A DNA stretch of 8,567 nucleotides from Spirochaetota bacterium (GTDB lineage Bacteria > Spirochaetota > UBA4802 > UBA5550). Location of the stretch: positions 1 through 8,567 of the forward strand of contig JAKJGD010000055.1 of the NCBI GenBank assembly GCA_022704585.1, in the 5' to 3' direction. This document shows positions 1-6,480 of this stretch, piece after piece. The notes under the pieces were generated by a model. The model saw only the letters and a list, made by a program, of their open reading frames with translations. It ran no database searches and was not told the origin of the DNA. Numbering within the stretch: the stretch's first letter is position 1; each line of letters starts with the position of its first letter. Position numbers and translations under genes: made by a program.

Positions 1-1
1 T

Positions 2-1435
2 GGCGACGAGCCGTCACTGGAAAAAATCGACACCGGGAGCGATTGGCGGCCTTTCAGCATCCCTTCGAAGTTCAGGCTCCCATCCGTCAGCGCCCGGGGA
101 ATGCAGCATGCCTGGCTGAAGGGCGCGTTTAACATGCCGGGAGACCCATCGGCCTATCACGGCATTTCGCTGGGCAGGATATACTACACCGACAGCGTGT
201 ACGTGAACGGGATGCCCGTCGGATCAAGCTCGCCGGGCGACATCAGCATCATGTGCCGCAGCCGCAGTTACGAGATACCGCCCGGGGTCCTCGCGAGGGG
301 CGCCAACACGGTTCACGTGCGGATCGGCATATTCGCGAACGAGTATGGCGGGATACTGTCAACGGTCACCCTGCAGGACAGGGCCCGCTTCTCGCGCGCC
401 CGCTTCGTGGGTGACCTGGTATATATCTACCTTCCGATGGCCGTCATCATCGTGTCGTTTTTCGCGTTTATAGTGCTTGCAATTTTTTACCTCTGGAACA
501 GGACCGAAAAGCAATACCTGTACAGCTCGTTCGGCGTGATCGTCTATTTTTTCTATATCGCCTCGCTCTTCTATCCGTTCCATAACCTGGATTTCCTGGT
601 GATCAAGTTCATGCATGCGGCAACGGTCCAGTTTTTCTCGATCGCCCTGATCCTGATCATACAGTCGATATACGGGATCTATATCACCAATTACAACAGG
701 ATACTGGTGCCGGGCCTCCTGGCCGCGGTCGTGCTCAACTTCCTCGGTTTCCTGCTGGTCTACCGGGCCGACATGCCCTTTACCCATTACACGGGGGACG
801 CGCTGGGCATTCTCACGATATGCTTCAATGTCCCGCTGGCCGTGGCGCTGACCGTCAGGCTCAACCGGCTGAAGCCCGACGGATACAAGTTCTGGCTCTC
901 CCTGTTCAGCTCCGTCGGCGGCGGCCTCGTGATCCTGGTCGAGGTGATACTGTCGATGACTGGCGGCAGGTTCACCTTCCTCCTGGCGACCTTCTGCTCG
1001 CCGGTGTTTTTTCTGCTGTTCGTGGTCCTGTTCGCCAGGGAGCTCACAAAGAAGAACGCCGAGATAAACCACCTCTATGACCGGCTGAAGGCCGGGGAGC
1101 CGGTTATCAGCGAAACGACGCAGGAGAAGCTCGAGAAGATAATACAGTTTATAAAGGAAAACTACACCTCAGACCTGTCGCGGGAAGGGCTCGCCGCGGC
1201 CGTGGGCCTGAATCCCAACTACATGAGCACGCTCTTTAAAAAATATACCGGATACAAGATAAACGACTATATCAACAAGCTCAGGATCGAGGACGCGGCC
1301 GCGAAGCTGTCAGAGAAGGATGAGAAGATCATCGAAATAGCGTTTGCCGTGGGATTCGAGAGCCTCACCACTTTCAACCGCGTTTTCAAGAGCGTCGTGG
1401 GGAAGACGCCGACGGAATATAGGGAGATGGCGTGA
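2..1435 (+). CDS. 7TM sensor / AraC-family transcriptional regulator (5' end cut by window)
   Basis: The frame is open from base 2 to the TGA at 1433-1435, with a second in-frame stop (TAG) directly after. The visible fragment is therefore 477 residues and the true start lies outside the window; the ATG at 101 is internal to the sensor domain, not a credible start. Residues 1-138 look like an extracytoplasmic beta-sandwich resembling carbohydrate-binding folds (YVNGMPVG, then EIPPGVLARGANTVHVRIG). Residues ~139-346 hold seven hydrophobic segments, as in the 7TMR-DISM families. A short charged linker leads to a C-terminal AraC-type domain (375-477) with both helix-turn-helix units: EGLAAAVGLNPNYMSTLFKK and EIAFAVGF...FNRVFKSVVGKTP. 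I infer a membrane-anchored one-component regulator that senses an external ligand and binds DNA from the membrane. Its target is unknown; the next gene lies ~445 bases downstream on the same strand. Confidence 0.88.
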   Translation, partial: GDEPSLEKIDTGSDWRPFSIPSKFRLPSVSARGMQHAWLKGAFNMPGDPSAYHGISLGRIYYTDSVYVNGMPVGSSSPGDISIMCRSRSYEIPPGVLARGANTVHVRIGIFANEYGGILSTVTLQDRARFSRARFVGDLVYIYLPMAVIIVSFFAFIVLAIFYLWNRTEKQYLYSSFGVIVYFFYIASLFYPFHNLDFLVIKFMHAATVQFFSIALILIIQSIYGIYITNYNRILVPGLLAAVVLNFLGFLLVYRADMPFTHYTGDALGILTICFNVPLAVALTVRLNRLKPDGYKFWLSLFSSVGGGLVILVEVILSMTGGRFTFLLATFCSPVFFLLFVVLFARELTKKNAEINHLYDRLKAGEPVISETTQEKLEKIIQFIKENYTSDLSREGLAAAVGLNPNYMSTLFKKYTGYKINDYINKLRIEDAAAKLSEKDEKIIEIAFAVGFESLTTFNRVFKSVVGKTPTEYREMA

Positions 1436-1463
1436 TAGTCACCATCGCTCTTCAAGGATTTAC

Positions 1464-1487
1464 CACAGAGGCACAGTGACACGGAGG
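1464..1487 (+). repeat. Three tandem CACAGAGG-type octamers
   Basis: Three consecutive 8-base units are visible: CACAGAGG, CACAGTGA and CACGGAGG, preceded by TAC. This matches the style of the 'ACCACAGAGGCACAGAG' intergenic repeats seen in many environmental genomes, a resemblance recalled from memory and not searched. It lies 28 bases downstream of the regulator stop codon and 17 bases before dispersed-repeat copy 1, so it may be the 5' extension of that element. No coding role is apparent. Confidence 0.55.
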
Positions 1488-1503
1488 GTAGGAGTGTTTT
1501 TTC

Positions 1504-1652
1504 AATATATAGGAAAGAGCCCCTCATGCAGTAAAGGCTTATACAATTCAATGCGCTTTACTTGTGCCGAGCTTGTCGAGGCATCTGAACTATCCCGGGA
1601 GATCGAATAACAAGTATCAACACAAAAAGCGGTGGACGGTGTGTTTAAATTA
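1504..1652 (+). repeat. Dispersed intergenic repeat, copy 1
   Basis: Bases 1504-1620 align without gaps to 3864-3980 (copy 2), with 8 differences by eye over 117 bases. Similarity then fades through an A-rich, GG-containing tail to ~1652. The 35-base core 1561-1595, beginning CTTGTGCCGAGCTTGTCGAG, is identical in all three copies. The core can fold weakly: TGC-CGA pairs with TCG and GCA around a GCTTG loop, and CTTGT (1561-1565) can pair with ACAAG (1610-1614). It sits between the regulator gene and the lipoprotein gene. The core resembles the 'GAGCTTGTCGA' class of dispersed bacterial repeats. No transposase accompanies it. Confidence 0.85.
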
Positions 1653-1801
1653 ACCTGACCTATTAATAACAAAAATATTTTATATGTATATATAAATTAT
1701 CATTCCACGTGTCACCCAATATGTATTATTAGTATAAACTCTGTTATTTGCAAATCATTTTAATAAAATATTTACAGTTACGCTGCAGCATAAACTCCCG
1801 G

Positions 1802-1844
1802 TCAGGCATATTATTTTTTCCTTGAATAATACTCTCTTGCCTGA
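1802..1844. repeat. Bulged inverted repeat over the putative lipoprotein promoter
   Basis: TCAGGCA (1802-1808) is the exact inverse of TGCCTGA (1838-1844). Just inside them TATTATT (1809-1815) is the exact inverse of AATAATA (1825-1831). The right arm carries a 6-base CTCTCT insertion (1832-1837) and the loop is 9 bases. It lies 36 bases before the lipoprotein ATG and covers the putative -35 element and part of the spacer. It could be an operator, but chance is possible in A+T-rich DNA. Confidence 0.4.
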
Positions 1845-1850
1845 TATCCT
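1822..1850 (+). promoter_or_regulatory. Possible sigma-70-type promoter for the choice-of-anchor-D lipoprotein
   Basis: TTGAAT (1822-1827) and TATCCT (1845-1850) are separated by 17 bases, each matching the -35/-10 consensus at 4 of 6 positions. Transcription would begin near 1857, giving a leader of ~23 bases before the ATG at 1880. That fits the choice of this start over the upstream TTG at 1856. The match is weak and unsupported by anything except position. Confidence 0.3.
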
Positions 1851-1879
1851 GACTATTGGTTGTCCATTGGTGTGGATAC

Positions 1880-3865
1880 ATGCTTTCATTTCTTATTTTG
1901 AACATCAGATCAATCCTGCGCAGCAATGCCCTAAAAACAGCATTCTCAATCCTGCTTTTTTTATCTCTCAGCACAGTGACCTCATGCGACAGCATGCTCG
2001 GCGAATTAGGCGACGATATATCCGACATCAAGAACCGGCTGGACATGATCCTCCTGCAACCGGGCAAACCCCTCCCCGAGCTGACCCTGCTCTATAACGG
2101 CGCCCCCGTCAATCCCGGCGAACTCATCGACATGGGGCTTACGCTGGAAGACGCGCCCCGGAGCATAACCCTTACCGCACGGAACAGGGGCGCGGTGGAC
2201 CTCACGATCGAGGGCGTAACGCTTGGCGGGAGGTACGCGGACCGGTTCTCCATAAGCGGCATCGCCTGTCCGGTGCTGCTGAACCCCGGCTCGGAAACGA
2301 CATTTACCGTGACCTTCGCGACGGTACAGGTGAACGACGGGTACCGCGCAGCCCTGGTATCCATCAACACGGGCGAGGACTACTCCCCCTTCAATGTGAC
2401 CGTGGCGTGCGAGCGCACGGAGATCGACCGGGCCGTGATCGAGGTCTGGCAGGGACTGACGCTGCTCCCGGACGGCGGCAGCTACGACATCGGCTCAAGC
2501 TCCTACTGCATCCTGAAAATATGGAACAAGGGCACGGCGAACCTGTACCTGGACGGTTTCGACCTCGACAACGGCACCGCCTTCACGCTCACGTCCGTAC
2601 CGCCGGGGCCCATACTGCCGAAGACCAGCGCAAACCTGCGTGTGGATTTCGACCCCGGAATGGCCGGCACGTACGGGGACACCCTGAACATCGCCTACCA
2701 CGACCCCAACGGCGCGGGGGCCTACACCCTGGGCCTCACCGGCACGGTGTACGAGGTGCCGGTTCCGCAGATCGAGGTGCTGGAAGGCGCCACCGTCCTG
2801 GCGGACAACCCCTATCCGTGCGATTTCGGCAACCTGACCACGGGCACCCAGAGTGCGCTAAGGACCTTCTCCATCGCCAACACCGGCACCGGAGACCTGA
2901 CCATAGACAGCATAACCTTTACAGATACAGCGAACCCTGACAACTTCGTATACTCAGGCCCGTCTAACGCCACGGTCCCGCCCGGTGGGAGCACTGATTT
3001 CACCCTCTACTATTACCCTAAGGTGTCCGGCTCCCATGGAGCCACGTTAACCATACTGGGCAATGACCCGTCAGCAGGGTCCTTCGTTTTTAATCTCAGC
3101 GGGACTGCCTCCGTAACAAGAATCATCGGAATCTTTGACGGCGCGACTGCCATCGCAAACAATAATGACCCGCCATATGACTTCGGCACGGTTCAGACCA
3201 ATCAATCAAGCCCTGCCAAGGTGTTTACCGTATCCAACACCGGCACCGGTACGCTTGCCATTTCAAGCATCGTGCTGAACGATACGGTCAACTACACCTA
3301 CTCCGGTCCTGAGTCAACCACGATCGCCCCGGCAGCAAGCGTTGACTTCTCCATCACCTTTAATCCCAAGGTTCCGGGTACTTTGCCGGCCACCGTTACT
3401 TTCGTCAGCGATGATCCGGCAAACCCGACCTTCACTCTCAATCTAACGGGGAATTCTCCCGCAACTAAAATTATCAATCTATACAGAAATAGCACGCTTC
3501 TGCCAAGGGAATCCTCATCATGGCTCAGTGTATGCTGGGGTTATTCAGGCTGCAGTCCATACACCACGCTGACATTGAACATCCGCAACCAGGGCAACAC
3601 CGCCGTGACAATCACCAGTGTAAATGTTGTGTATTCCCCGGACCCGTCCACTCCACCCGGCGGGACAAGTAATTATTTTAGTTTTTCTTTAACTCCCCGG
3701 GTAATTAATCCAGGTGATCAGCAATTCTTTGATGTTGCGTATTACAACGATGCTACATCCAATGCTACCTATTCTGCCACCGTTACCATCACCAGCGATG
3801 CGGATGCAGGCAGCTACGTTCTGTATTTCTCGGGTGGACTATTTTATGACAATGGCGGTCCTTAA
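1880..3865 (+). CDS. Choice-of-anchor-D / ASH-repeat lipoprotein
   Basis: This gene encodes 661 residues from ATG 1880. An in-frame TTG at 1856 and another near 1898 are alternative starts, and the Shine-Dalgarno (GGTGTGGA) is weak. The N-terminus has basic residues (RSILRSNALK), a hydrophobic stretch and a lipobox VTSC with Cys36, indicating lipidation and envelope anchoring. The mature part contains five beta-sandwich units of ~110 residues, starting near 68, 187, 298, 415 and 531. Each runs from an 'I-x-x-x-x-G' strand through a 'NTGTG-L-I-S-I' strand and a 'PPGGS-DF-L-F-P' strand to a 'G-x-x-A-T-L-x-I-x-S-D' and 'F-x-L-x-G' end. This is typical of ASPM/SPD-2/Hydin-like (choice-of-anchor D) domains, which act as structural or binding modules; no enzyme motif is seen. 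The last unit is more A+T-rich and most divergent, with two extra Cys. The ligand is unknown. Confidence 0.85.
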   Translation: MLSFLILNIRSILRSNALKTAFSILLFLSLSTVTSCDSMLGELGDDISDIKNRLDMILLQPGKPLPELTLLYNGAPVNPGELIDMGLTLEDAPRSITLTARNRGAVDLTIEGVTLGGRYADRFSISGIACPVLLNPGSETTFTVTFATVQVNDGYRAALVSINTGEDYSPFNVTVACERTEIDRAVIEVWQGLTLLPDGGSYDIGSSSYCILKIWNKGTANLYLDGFDLDNGTAFTLTSVPPGPILPKTSANLRVDFDPGMAGTYGDTLNIAYHDPNGAGAYTLGLTGTVYEVPVPQIEVLEGATVLADNPYPCDFGNLTTGTQSALRTFSIANTGTGDLTIDSITFTDTANPDNFVYSGPSNATVPPGGSTDFTLYYYPKVSGSHGATLTILGNDPSAGSFVFNLSGTASVTRIIGIFDGATAIANNNDPPYDFGTVQTNQSSPAKVFTVSNTGTGTLAISSIVLNDTVNYTYSGPESTTIAPAASVDFSITFNPKVPGTLPATVTFVSDDPANPTFTLNLTGNSPATKIINLYRNSTLLPRESSSWLSVCWGYSGCSPYTTLTLNIRNQGNTAVTITSVNVVYSPDPSTPPGGTSNYFSFSLTPRVINPGDQQFFDVAYYNDATSNATYSATVTITSDADAGSYVLYFSGGLFYDNGGP

Positions 3866-4010
3866 TATACAGGAAAGAGCCTCTCATGCAGTAAAGGCTT
3901 ATGCGACTCAATGCGCTTTTCTTGTGCCGAGCTTGTCGAGGCATCTGAACTATCCCGGGTAATCGAATAACAAGTATCAAAAAAAACAGCGGGCAGGGTG
4001 CTTAAAATTT
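3864..4010 (+). repeat. Dispersed intergenic repeat, copy 2
   Basis: Gap-free match to copy 1 at a constant offset of 2360 bases over 3864-3980, with 8 differences counted by eye. A looser tail runs to ~4010, where CTTAAAATTT resembles the CTTGAAATTT ending copy 3. The shared 35-base core is 3921-3955. The copy begins at the last two bases of the lipoprotein stop codon (TAA, 3863-3865), so the repeat boundary and the gene end coincide. It lies in the convergent gap between the lipoprotein gene and the minus-strand DUF3592 gene. Confidence 0.85.
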
Positions 4011-4019
4011 TCATTACTG

Positions 4020-4044
4020 AAAAAGGGGCACGGCATGCCGCGCC
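4020..4044 (-). terminator. Intrinsic terminator of the DUF3592-like gene
   Basis: On the minus strand, GGCGCGG (4044-4038) pairs with CCGTGCC (4033-4027) around a CATG loop, a 7-bp stem with one G-U pair. CC and then five Ts (4024-4020) follow. The stem starts 6 bases after the stop codon of the minus-strand gene. This has the form of a Rho-independent terminator. Confidence 0.68.
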
Positions 4045-4050
4045 TTCCCT

Positions 4051-4908
4051 TCATCTTGACAGCGGCGGATCGGTTTTTACGAACCACGGCAGGGCGCCGA
4101 TGGCGATCGCGTTCTCCGGCATGCCCGGATCGTACACGATTTTGACCTCGTCCCCCTTTTTCAGCAGGCCCTCGGGCATGCCTACCTTGACGTGGAAATC
4201 CTTCCCGGAAGCGTCCGTAAAGCTGCAGGTGGCGATCCAACTGATGGTGGTGCGCCACACCCCAACACGCCCCGTCATATGCGTTTCAGTTTTGCGGGTG
4301 ATGGTGCCGACCGAGGCCCCGGCGACTGTCCCGTGCTCAATGACCCACAGGGCGCGCATGATCCTGCGCGCGCCGCCCAGGACGAGCGGTATGCCGAGAA
4401 TGACGAGGGGAACGCCGAACAGGAGCGTGAACATCGCGTTGTCCGCTGCGCACCGGATGTCCCTGATGCAGGAGCAGGACGGGTCCTTGACCGAGTAGTC
4501 GACGGTGACCGGGCTCTTTTCCAGGACAATGTACCCCGTCTGGTACCCGACGCCGGTGTAGGACCTGCCCTTCACCGTGTACGCGTATTCCACCCGGTAT
4601 TCATTGTTGCGGGCCTTGGTGCTGTAAGAGATGCATTCAGTCTTCGTCACCACGCCCCGGACCTCCGCCTGCTCGCCGGCGGAGCAGAACCAGCACTTCG
4701 GTTCCACGTCGCGGGCGGCGAGGTGCTTGTTCGCGAACCAGGCGGCGACGCAGAGGAGGATGACGCCGAACACGAGCCTCCGCGACCGATACGCGAGGGC
4801 GACCTTCCGGTGCGCCCCCAGGCTCCTGGCCTTTTTCGCGGCCCCACCGGATATTTTCTTCATCCTGTCCAGCCTCATGTATACATGTCCTTCTTTCCCT
4901 TTTTTCAT
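4051..4908 (-). CDS. DUF3592-like two-helix membrane protein
   Basis: This gene encodes 285 residues from ATG 4908, preceded by GGGAGAGGG at suitable spacing. ATG 4878, with AAGGA upstream, is a credible alternative; the frame also extends upstream to 4974 without a better ribosome site. After a basic N-terminus there is one hydrophobic helix (~45-60). A soluble unit of ~80-150 follows, with the alternating pattern YRVEYAYTVKGRSYTG and a V-x-V-D-Y-x-x-x-D-P ending. A second helix spans ~158-178. A second similar unit (~190-275) ends KIVYDPGMPENA. The 'Y-x-Y-x-V-x-G-x-x-Y-x-G' and 'V-x-Y-D-P-x-x-P' patterns are those of DUF3592 proteins, whose function is unknown. Six Cys (CWFC, C92, CSC, C153) cluster in the first half, which is unusual. 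It lies downstream of and on the same strand as the DUF3795 gene. Confidence 0.75.
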   Translation of the reverse strand: MKKGKEGHVYMRLDRMKKISGGAAKKARSLGAHRKVALAYRSRRLVFGVILLCVAAWFANKHLAARDVEPKCWFCSAGEQAEVRGVVTKTECISYSTKARNNEYRVEYAYTVKGRSYTGVGYQTGYIVLEKSPVTVDYSVKDPSCSCIRDIRCAADNAMFTLLFGVPLVILGIPLVLGGARRIMRALWVIEHGTVAGASVGTITRKTETHMTGRVGVWRTTISWIATCSFTDASGKDFHVKVGMPEGLLKKGDEVKIVYDPGMPENAIAIGALPWFVKTDPPLSR

Positions 4909-4975
4909 GGTTACCCTCTCCCGTGAGATTTCCCGGCCCGTGTTTCTGCGCCAACCGCAGGCGGTAGTAAGCATA

Positions 4976-5013
4976 CTCTGATAGGCACGGGTTTAAACCC
5001 GTGCCTATCAGAG
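4976..5013. repeat. Perfect 38-bp palindrome
   Basis: The half-site CTCTGATAGGCACGGGTTT (4976-4994) is followed directly by its exact inverse complement (4995-5013), with no spacer and no mismatch. The centre is GTTTAAAC. It begins 7 bases after the stop codon of the minus-strand DUF3795 gene and lies 67 bases before the DUF3592-like start. No U-tract follows on either strand, so it is not a normal intrinsic terminator. It would form a 3' hairpin in DUF3795 mRNA, and may be a REP-like or mobile palindromic unit. Confidence 0.92.
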
Positions 5014-5020
5014 GTGCCAT

Positions 5021-5623
5021 TCATCCACTGCCATTACTGCGGACATTTACTTTTCCTTTTTTTTTATTCGGTGCTAAATAAATGCTTAATTTCATAAGGG
5101 ACGATTTAAACAAAGAAAAAGATTTGGATTTTCCCTTGAGATCTTTTCCGCAGTTCTCGCATTTTGGAGTATACCATGAAAAGCTTGTGCTACAATCCGG
5201 ACACTGCCATTTTTTTTCTTGATCAGCCAGCCAAGCTTGAACTCCATTTTTTTTAATGAATTCAAGATTCGCACGGTTATTTTTTAAATGTGATAAAACA
5301 ACGTCTCCTTTTTGAAAATTATTTATATATTTACAGGGATACTCTGCACATTCAAAGCAATGTTCAACCTTTTTATTAATAGCACATTCCCGGATTTTAC
5401 AGCTGGAACAATTTATAAACAATTGATCTGATTTGCAACCATGACATTGAACAGCATAAGGTTGATTTGTTTGAACGGCTCCGGTGATTTTTTGAAATTT
5501 CCTCACAGTGGATTCATTCCAAAAAATTGCCAGTTTACGCATAATTCCCGTTTTATATGATATTAAAATATCACAGGAACCACAATATATTCCACAATAC
5601 GAATCATAATTAAAATTTTCCAT
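5021..5623 (-). CDS. DUF3795-domain Cys-rich protein with C-terminal zinc ribbon
   Basis: This gene encodes 200 residues from ATG 5623; GGGGTG lies 5 bases upstream. The N-terminal motif YCGIYCGSCD (residues 9-18), followed by CHGC (60-63), CSSCKIREC (72-80) and HCFECAEYPC (88-97), is the spacing of DUF3795 proteins. Their role is not established, but they are presumed to bind zinc or an iron-sulphur cluster. A second Cys pair set, CPDC (141-144) and CENCG (155-159), forms a small zinc ribbon, and the protein ends with a basic tail rich in Lys and Ser. No signal peptide or membrane helix is seen, so it is probably cytoplasmic. The gene is clearly more A+T-rich than its DUF3592 neighbour, suggesting a different origin. 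Dispersed-repeat copy 3 occupies its upstream region. Confidence 0.82.
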   Translation of the reverse strand: MENFNYDSYCGIYCGSCDILISYKTGIMRKLAIFWNESTVRKFQKITGAVQTNQPYAVQCHGCKSDQLFINCSSCKIRECAINKKVEHCFECAEYPCKYINNFQKGDVVLSHLKNNRANLEFIKKNGVQAWLADQEKKWQCPDCSTSFSWYTPKCENCGKDLKGKSKSFSLFKSSLMKLSIYLAPNKKKGKVNVRSNGSG

Positions 5624-5663
5624 ACTTCACCCCGGCTTGTTTAATCTATAAATATCCGGTAAA

Positions 5664-5800
5664 CTCCTCATTCTTCACTAAAGGCTAACGGGACACAAAG
5701 CGCTTTACTTGTGCCGAGCTTGTCGAGGCATCTGAACTATCCTGGGAGATCGAATAACAAATTTCAACATAAAAAACAATGGACAGGGGGCTTGAAATTT
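5664..5800 (+). repeat. Dispersed intergenic repeat, copy 3 (divergent, shortened)
   Basis: The shared 35-base core is at 5708-5742. Identity to copy 1 continues to about 5760 with one difference (CCTGGG for CCCGGG). Upstream, only CTCA, TAAAGGCT and GCGCTTTA remain recognisable, with a 3-base length difference. The 5' ~20 bases of copies 1 and 2 (AGGAAAGAGCC) are absent. The tail (ACAATGGACAGGGGGCTTG, then AAATTT) matches the tail of copy 2. It lies between the divergent DUF3795 gene and the 108-aa membrane protein gene, with the same orientation as the other copies. Confidence 0.8.
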
Positions 5801-5853
5801 ACGATCATTATATTGATACCAATTAGCTCAGAAGAAATTTAACAAATAATAAT

Positions 5854-6180
5854 ATGAAATTATTTAAACTACCTCAAACGGAAATGCTAAACATTTCATT
5901 ATTGATTACCTGCTTGTCAATATTCATTTTAATTATTCCATTTATATTATACATATATATATGTAATAGTTATAGAAATGGTTCGCCAGGTGTAGTTCTA
6001 GGACTATTTAGTTTAAGAAAAATATTTATTGTAACAACAACTCTATTTATTGTAGGCATAGGAATTTCTATTGTAATTTCATTATACTTGTTAACGATTA
6101 AGAAAAGACGTGTGATAGTTGTTTTGCTTATTTTTAATTTTCTTTTAATAATATTTGGAACAATTTTATTATATTTATAA
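5854..6180 (+). CDS. Small three-helix membrane protein, unknown family
   Basis: The frame of 108 residues runs from ATG 5854 to TAA 6178-6180. I do not recognise a family. Three long hydrophobic helices are evident at ~12-37, 57-80 and 86-108. A short loop (SYRNGSPG) lies between the first two, and a basic turn (KKRR, 83-86) between the last two puts that turn on the cytoplasmic side by the positive-inside rule. Charged residues other than Lys/Arg are almost absent. The coding sequence is very A+T-rich, matching the surrounding intergenic DNA, and no clear Shine-Dalgarno lies within 15 bases of the ATG. Part of the hydrophobicity could come simply from T-rich codons. The consistent three-helix topology favours a real gene, but a spurious frame cannot be excluded. 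Confidence 0.55.
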   Translation: MKLFKLPQTEMLNISLLITCLSIFILIIPFILYIYICNSYRNGSPGVVLGLFSLRKIFIVTTTLFIVGIGISIVISLYLLTIKKRRVIVVLLIFNFLLIIFGTILLYL

Positions 6181-6327
6181 TTTATTATATAATATTCAAA
6201 ATACATCCTCCACCTTCAATAGATCGTGAATATACATGTCCTCAGTGATTGTAAAATTAATCCCATTTAATTTATCAATATTCCGATTTTAAAAACCAGC
6301 GTCGCTTTTATTGCAATTAGCAACATA

Positions 6328-6480
6328 TTATATTTTACCTTCAAGTGATTGTTGTAATATTTTAGCCGAATCAATCTTATGTTCTGATAGTGCTGCATCA
6401 ACACCAAAACTAAGAATAATCTGTATCGTATCATTGATTTTATCAATAATTCCCTGGTGATGGCTGAAAATTATTGTCAT
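6328..6480 (-). CDS. Hypothetical 50-aa protein
   Basis: On the minus strand the frame runs from ATG 6480 to TAA 6330-6328. It begins MTIIFSHHQGIIDKIND and ends LQQSLEGKI. Upstream lies a purine-rich tract, AGGAAGGAAGAAAGGA, ending 2 bases before the ATG and giving several possible Shine-Dalgarno positions. An in-frame ATG at 6504 would add MDRKEERT but has no ribosome site. The protein is soluble in character, likely helical, with no recognisable domain. The same frame stays largely readable after two stops, down to a TGA at 6198-6196, so this could be the surviving part of a longer decayed gene. Confidence 0.4.
   Translation of the reverse strand: MTIIFSHHQGIIDKINDTIQIILSFGVDAALSEHKIDSAKILQQSLEGKI

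Noticed and set aside
101..103. ATG 101 as the start of the AraC regulator
   Set aside because: The frame is open to the window edge, and the sensor beta-sandwich and signal peptide would be missing or cut if translation began here.
359..1072. Long minus-strand reading frame opposite the AraC regulator
   Set aside because: It is antisense to a well-supported gene, and its composition (many Arg, Gln, His, Asp, Glu) is typical of a shadow frame in G+C-rich DNA.
1344..1610. 88-codon frame reading through repeat copy 1 (ends CAELVEASELSREIE)
   Set aside because: It overlaps the end of the regulator gene in another frame and is open through the repeat only by chance; the translation has no recognisable features.
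1561..1614. tRNA-like fold of the repeat core
   Set aside because: CTTGT/ACAAG closure and GATCGAAT are superficially tRNA-like, but there is no proper acceptor stem, anticodon arm or TTCGANNC loop.
1744..2067. Minus-strand 107-codon frame upstream of and over the lipoprotein start
   Set aside because: Half of it is antisense to the lipoprotein signal region, it has no ribosome site, and its sequence shows no domain.
2407..2940. 177-codon plus-strand frame inside the lipoprotein gene
   Set aside because: Arg/His/Gly-rich frame-shifted reading of the ASH repeats, with no independent support.
4192..4926. 244-codon plus-strand frame opposite the DUF3592-like gene
   Set aside because: Low-complexity Pro/Gly/Arg/Ala/Asp-rich translation without domains; a shadow of the minus-strand gene, which has a ribosome site, helices and a terminator.
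1504..5800. Integron cassette array with the repeats as attC sites
   Set aside because: The intervening genes lie on both strands, no integrase is present, and the copies lack the paired RYYYAAC / GTTRRRY ends and the long imperfect stem of attC sites.
1504..5800. CRISPR array
   Set aside because: The repeats are over 100 bases and spaced by 1.8-2.4 kb of genes, with no short regular spacers and no cas gene.
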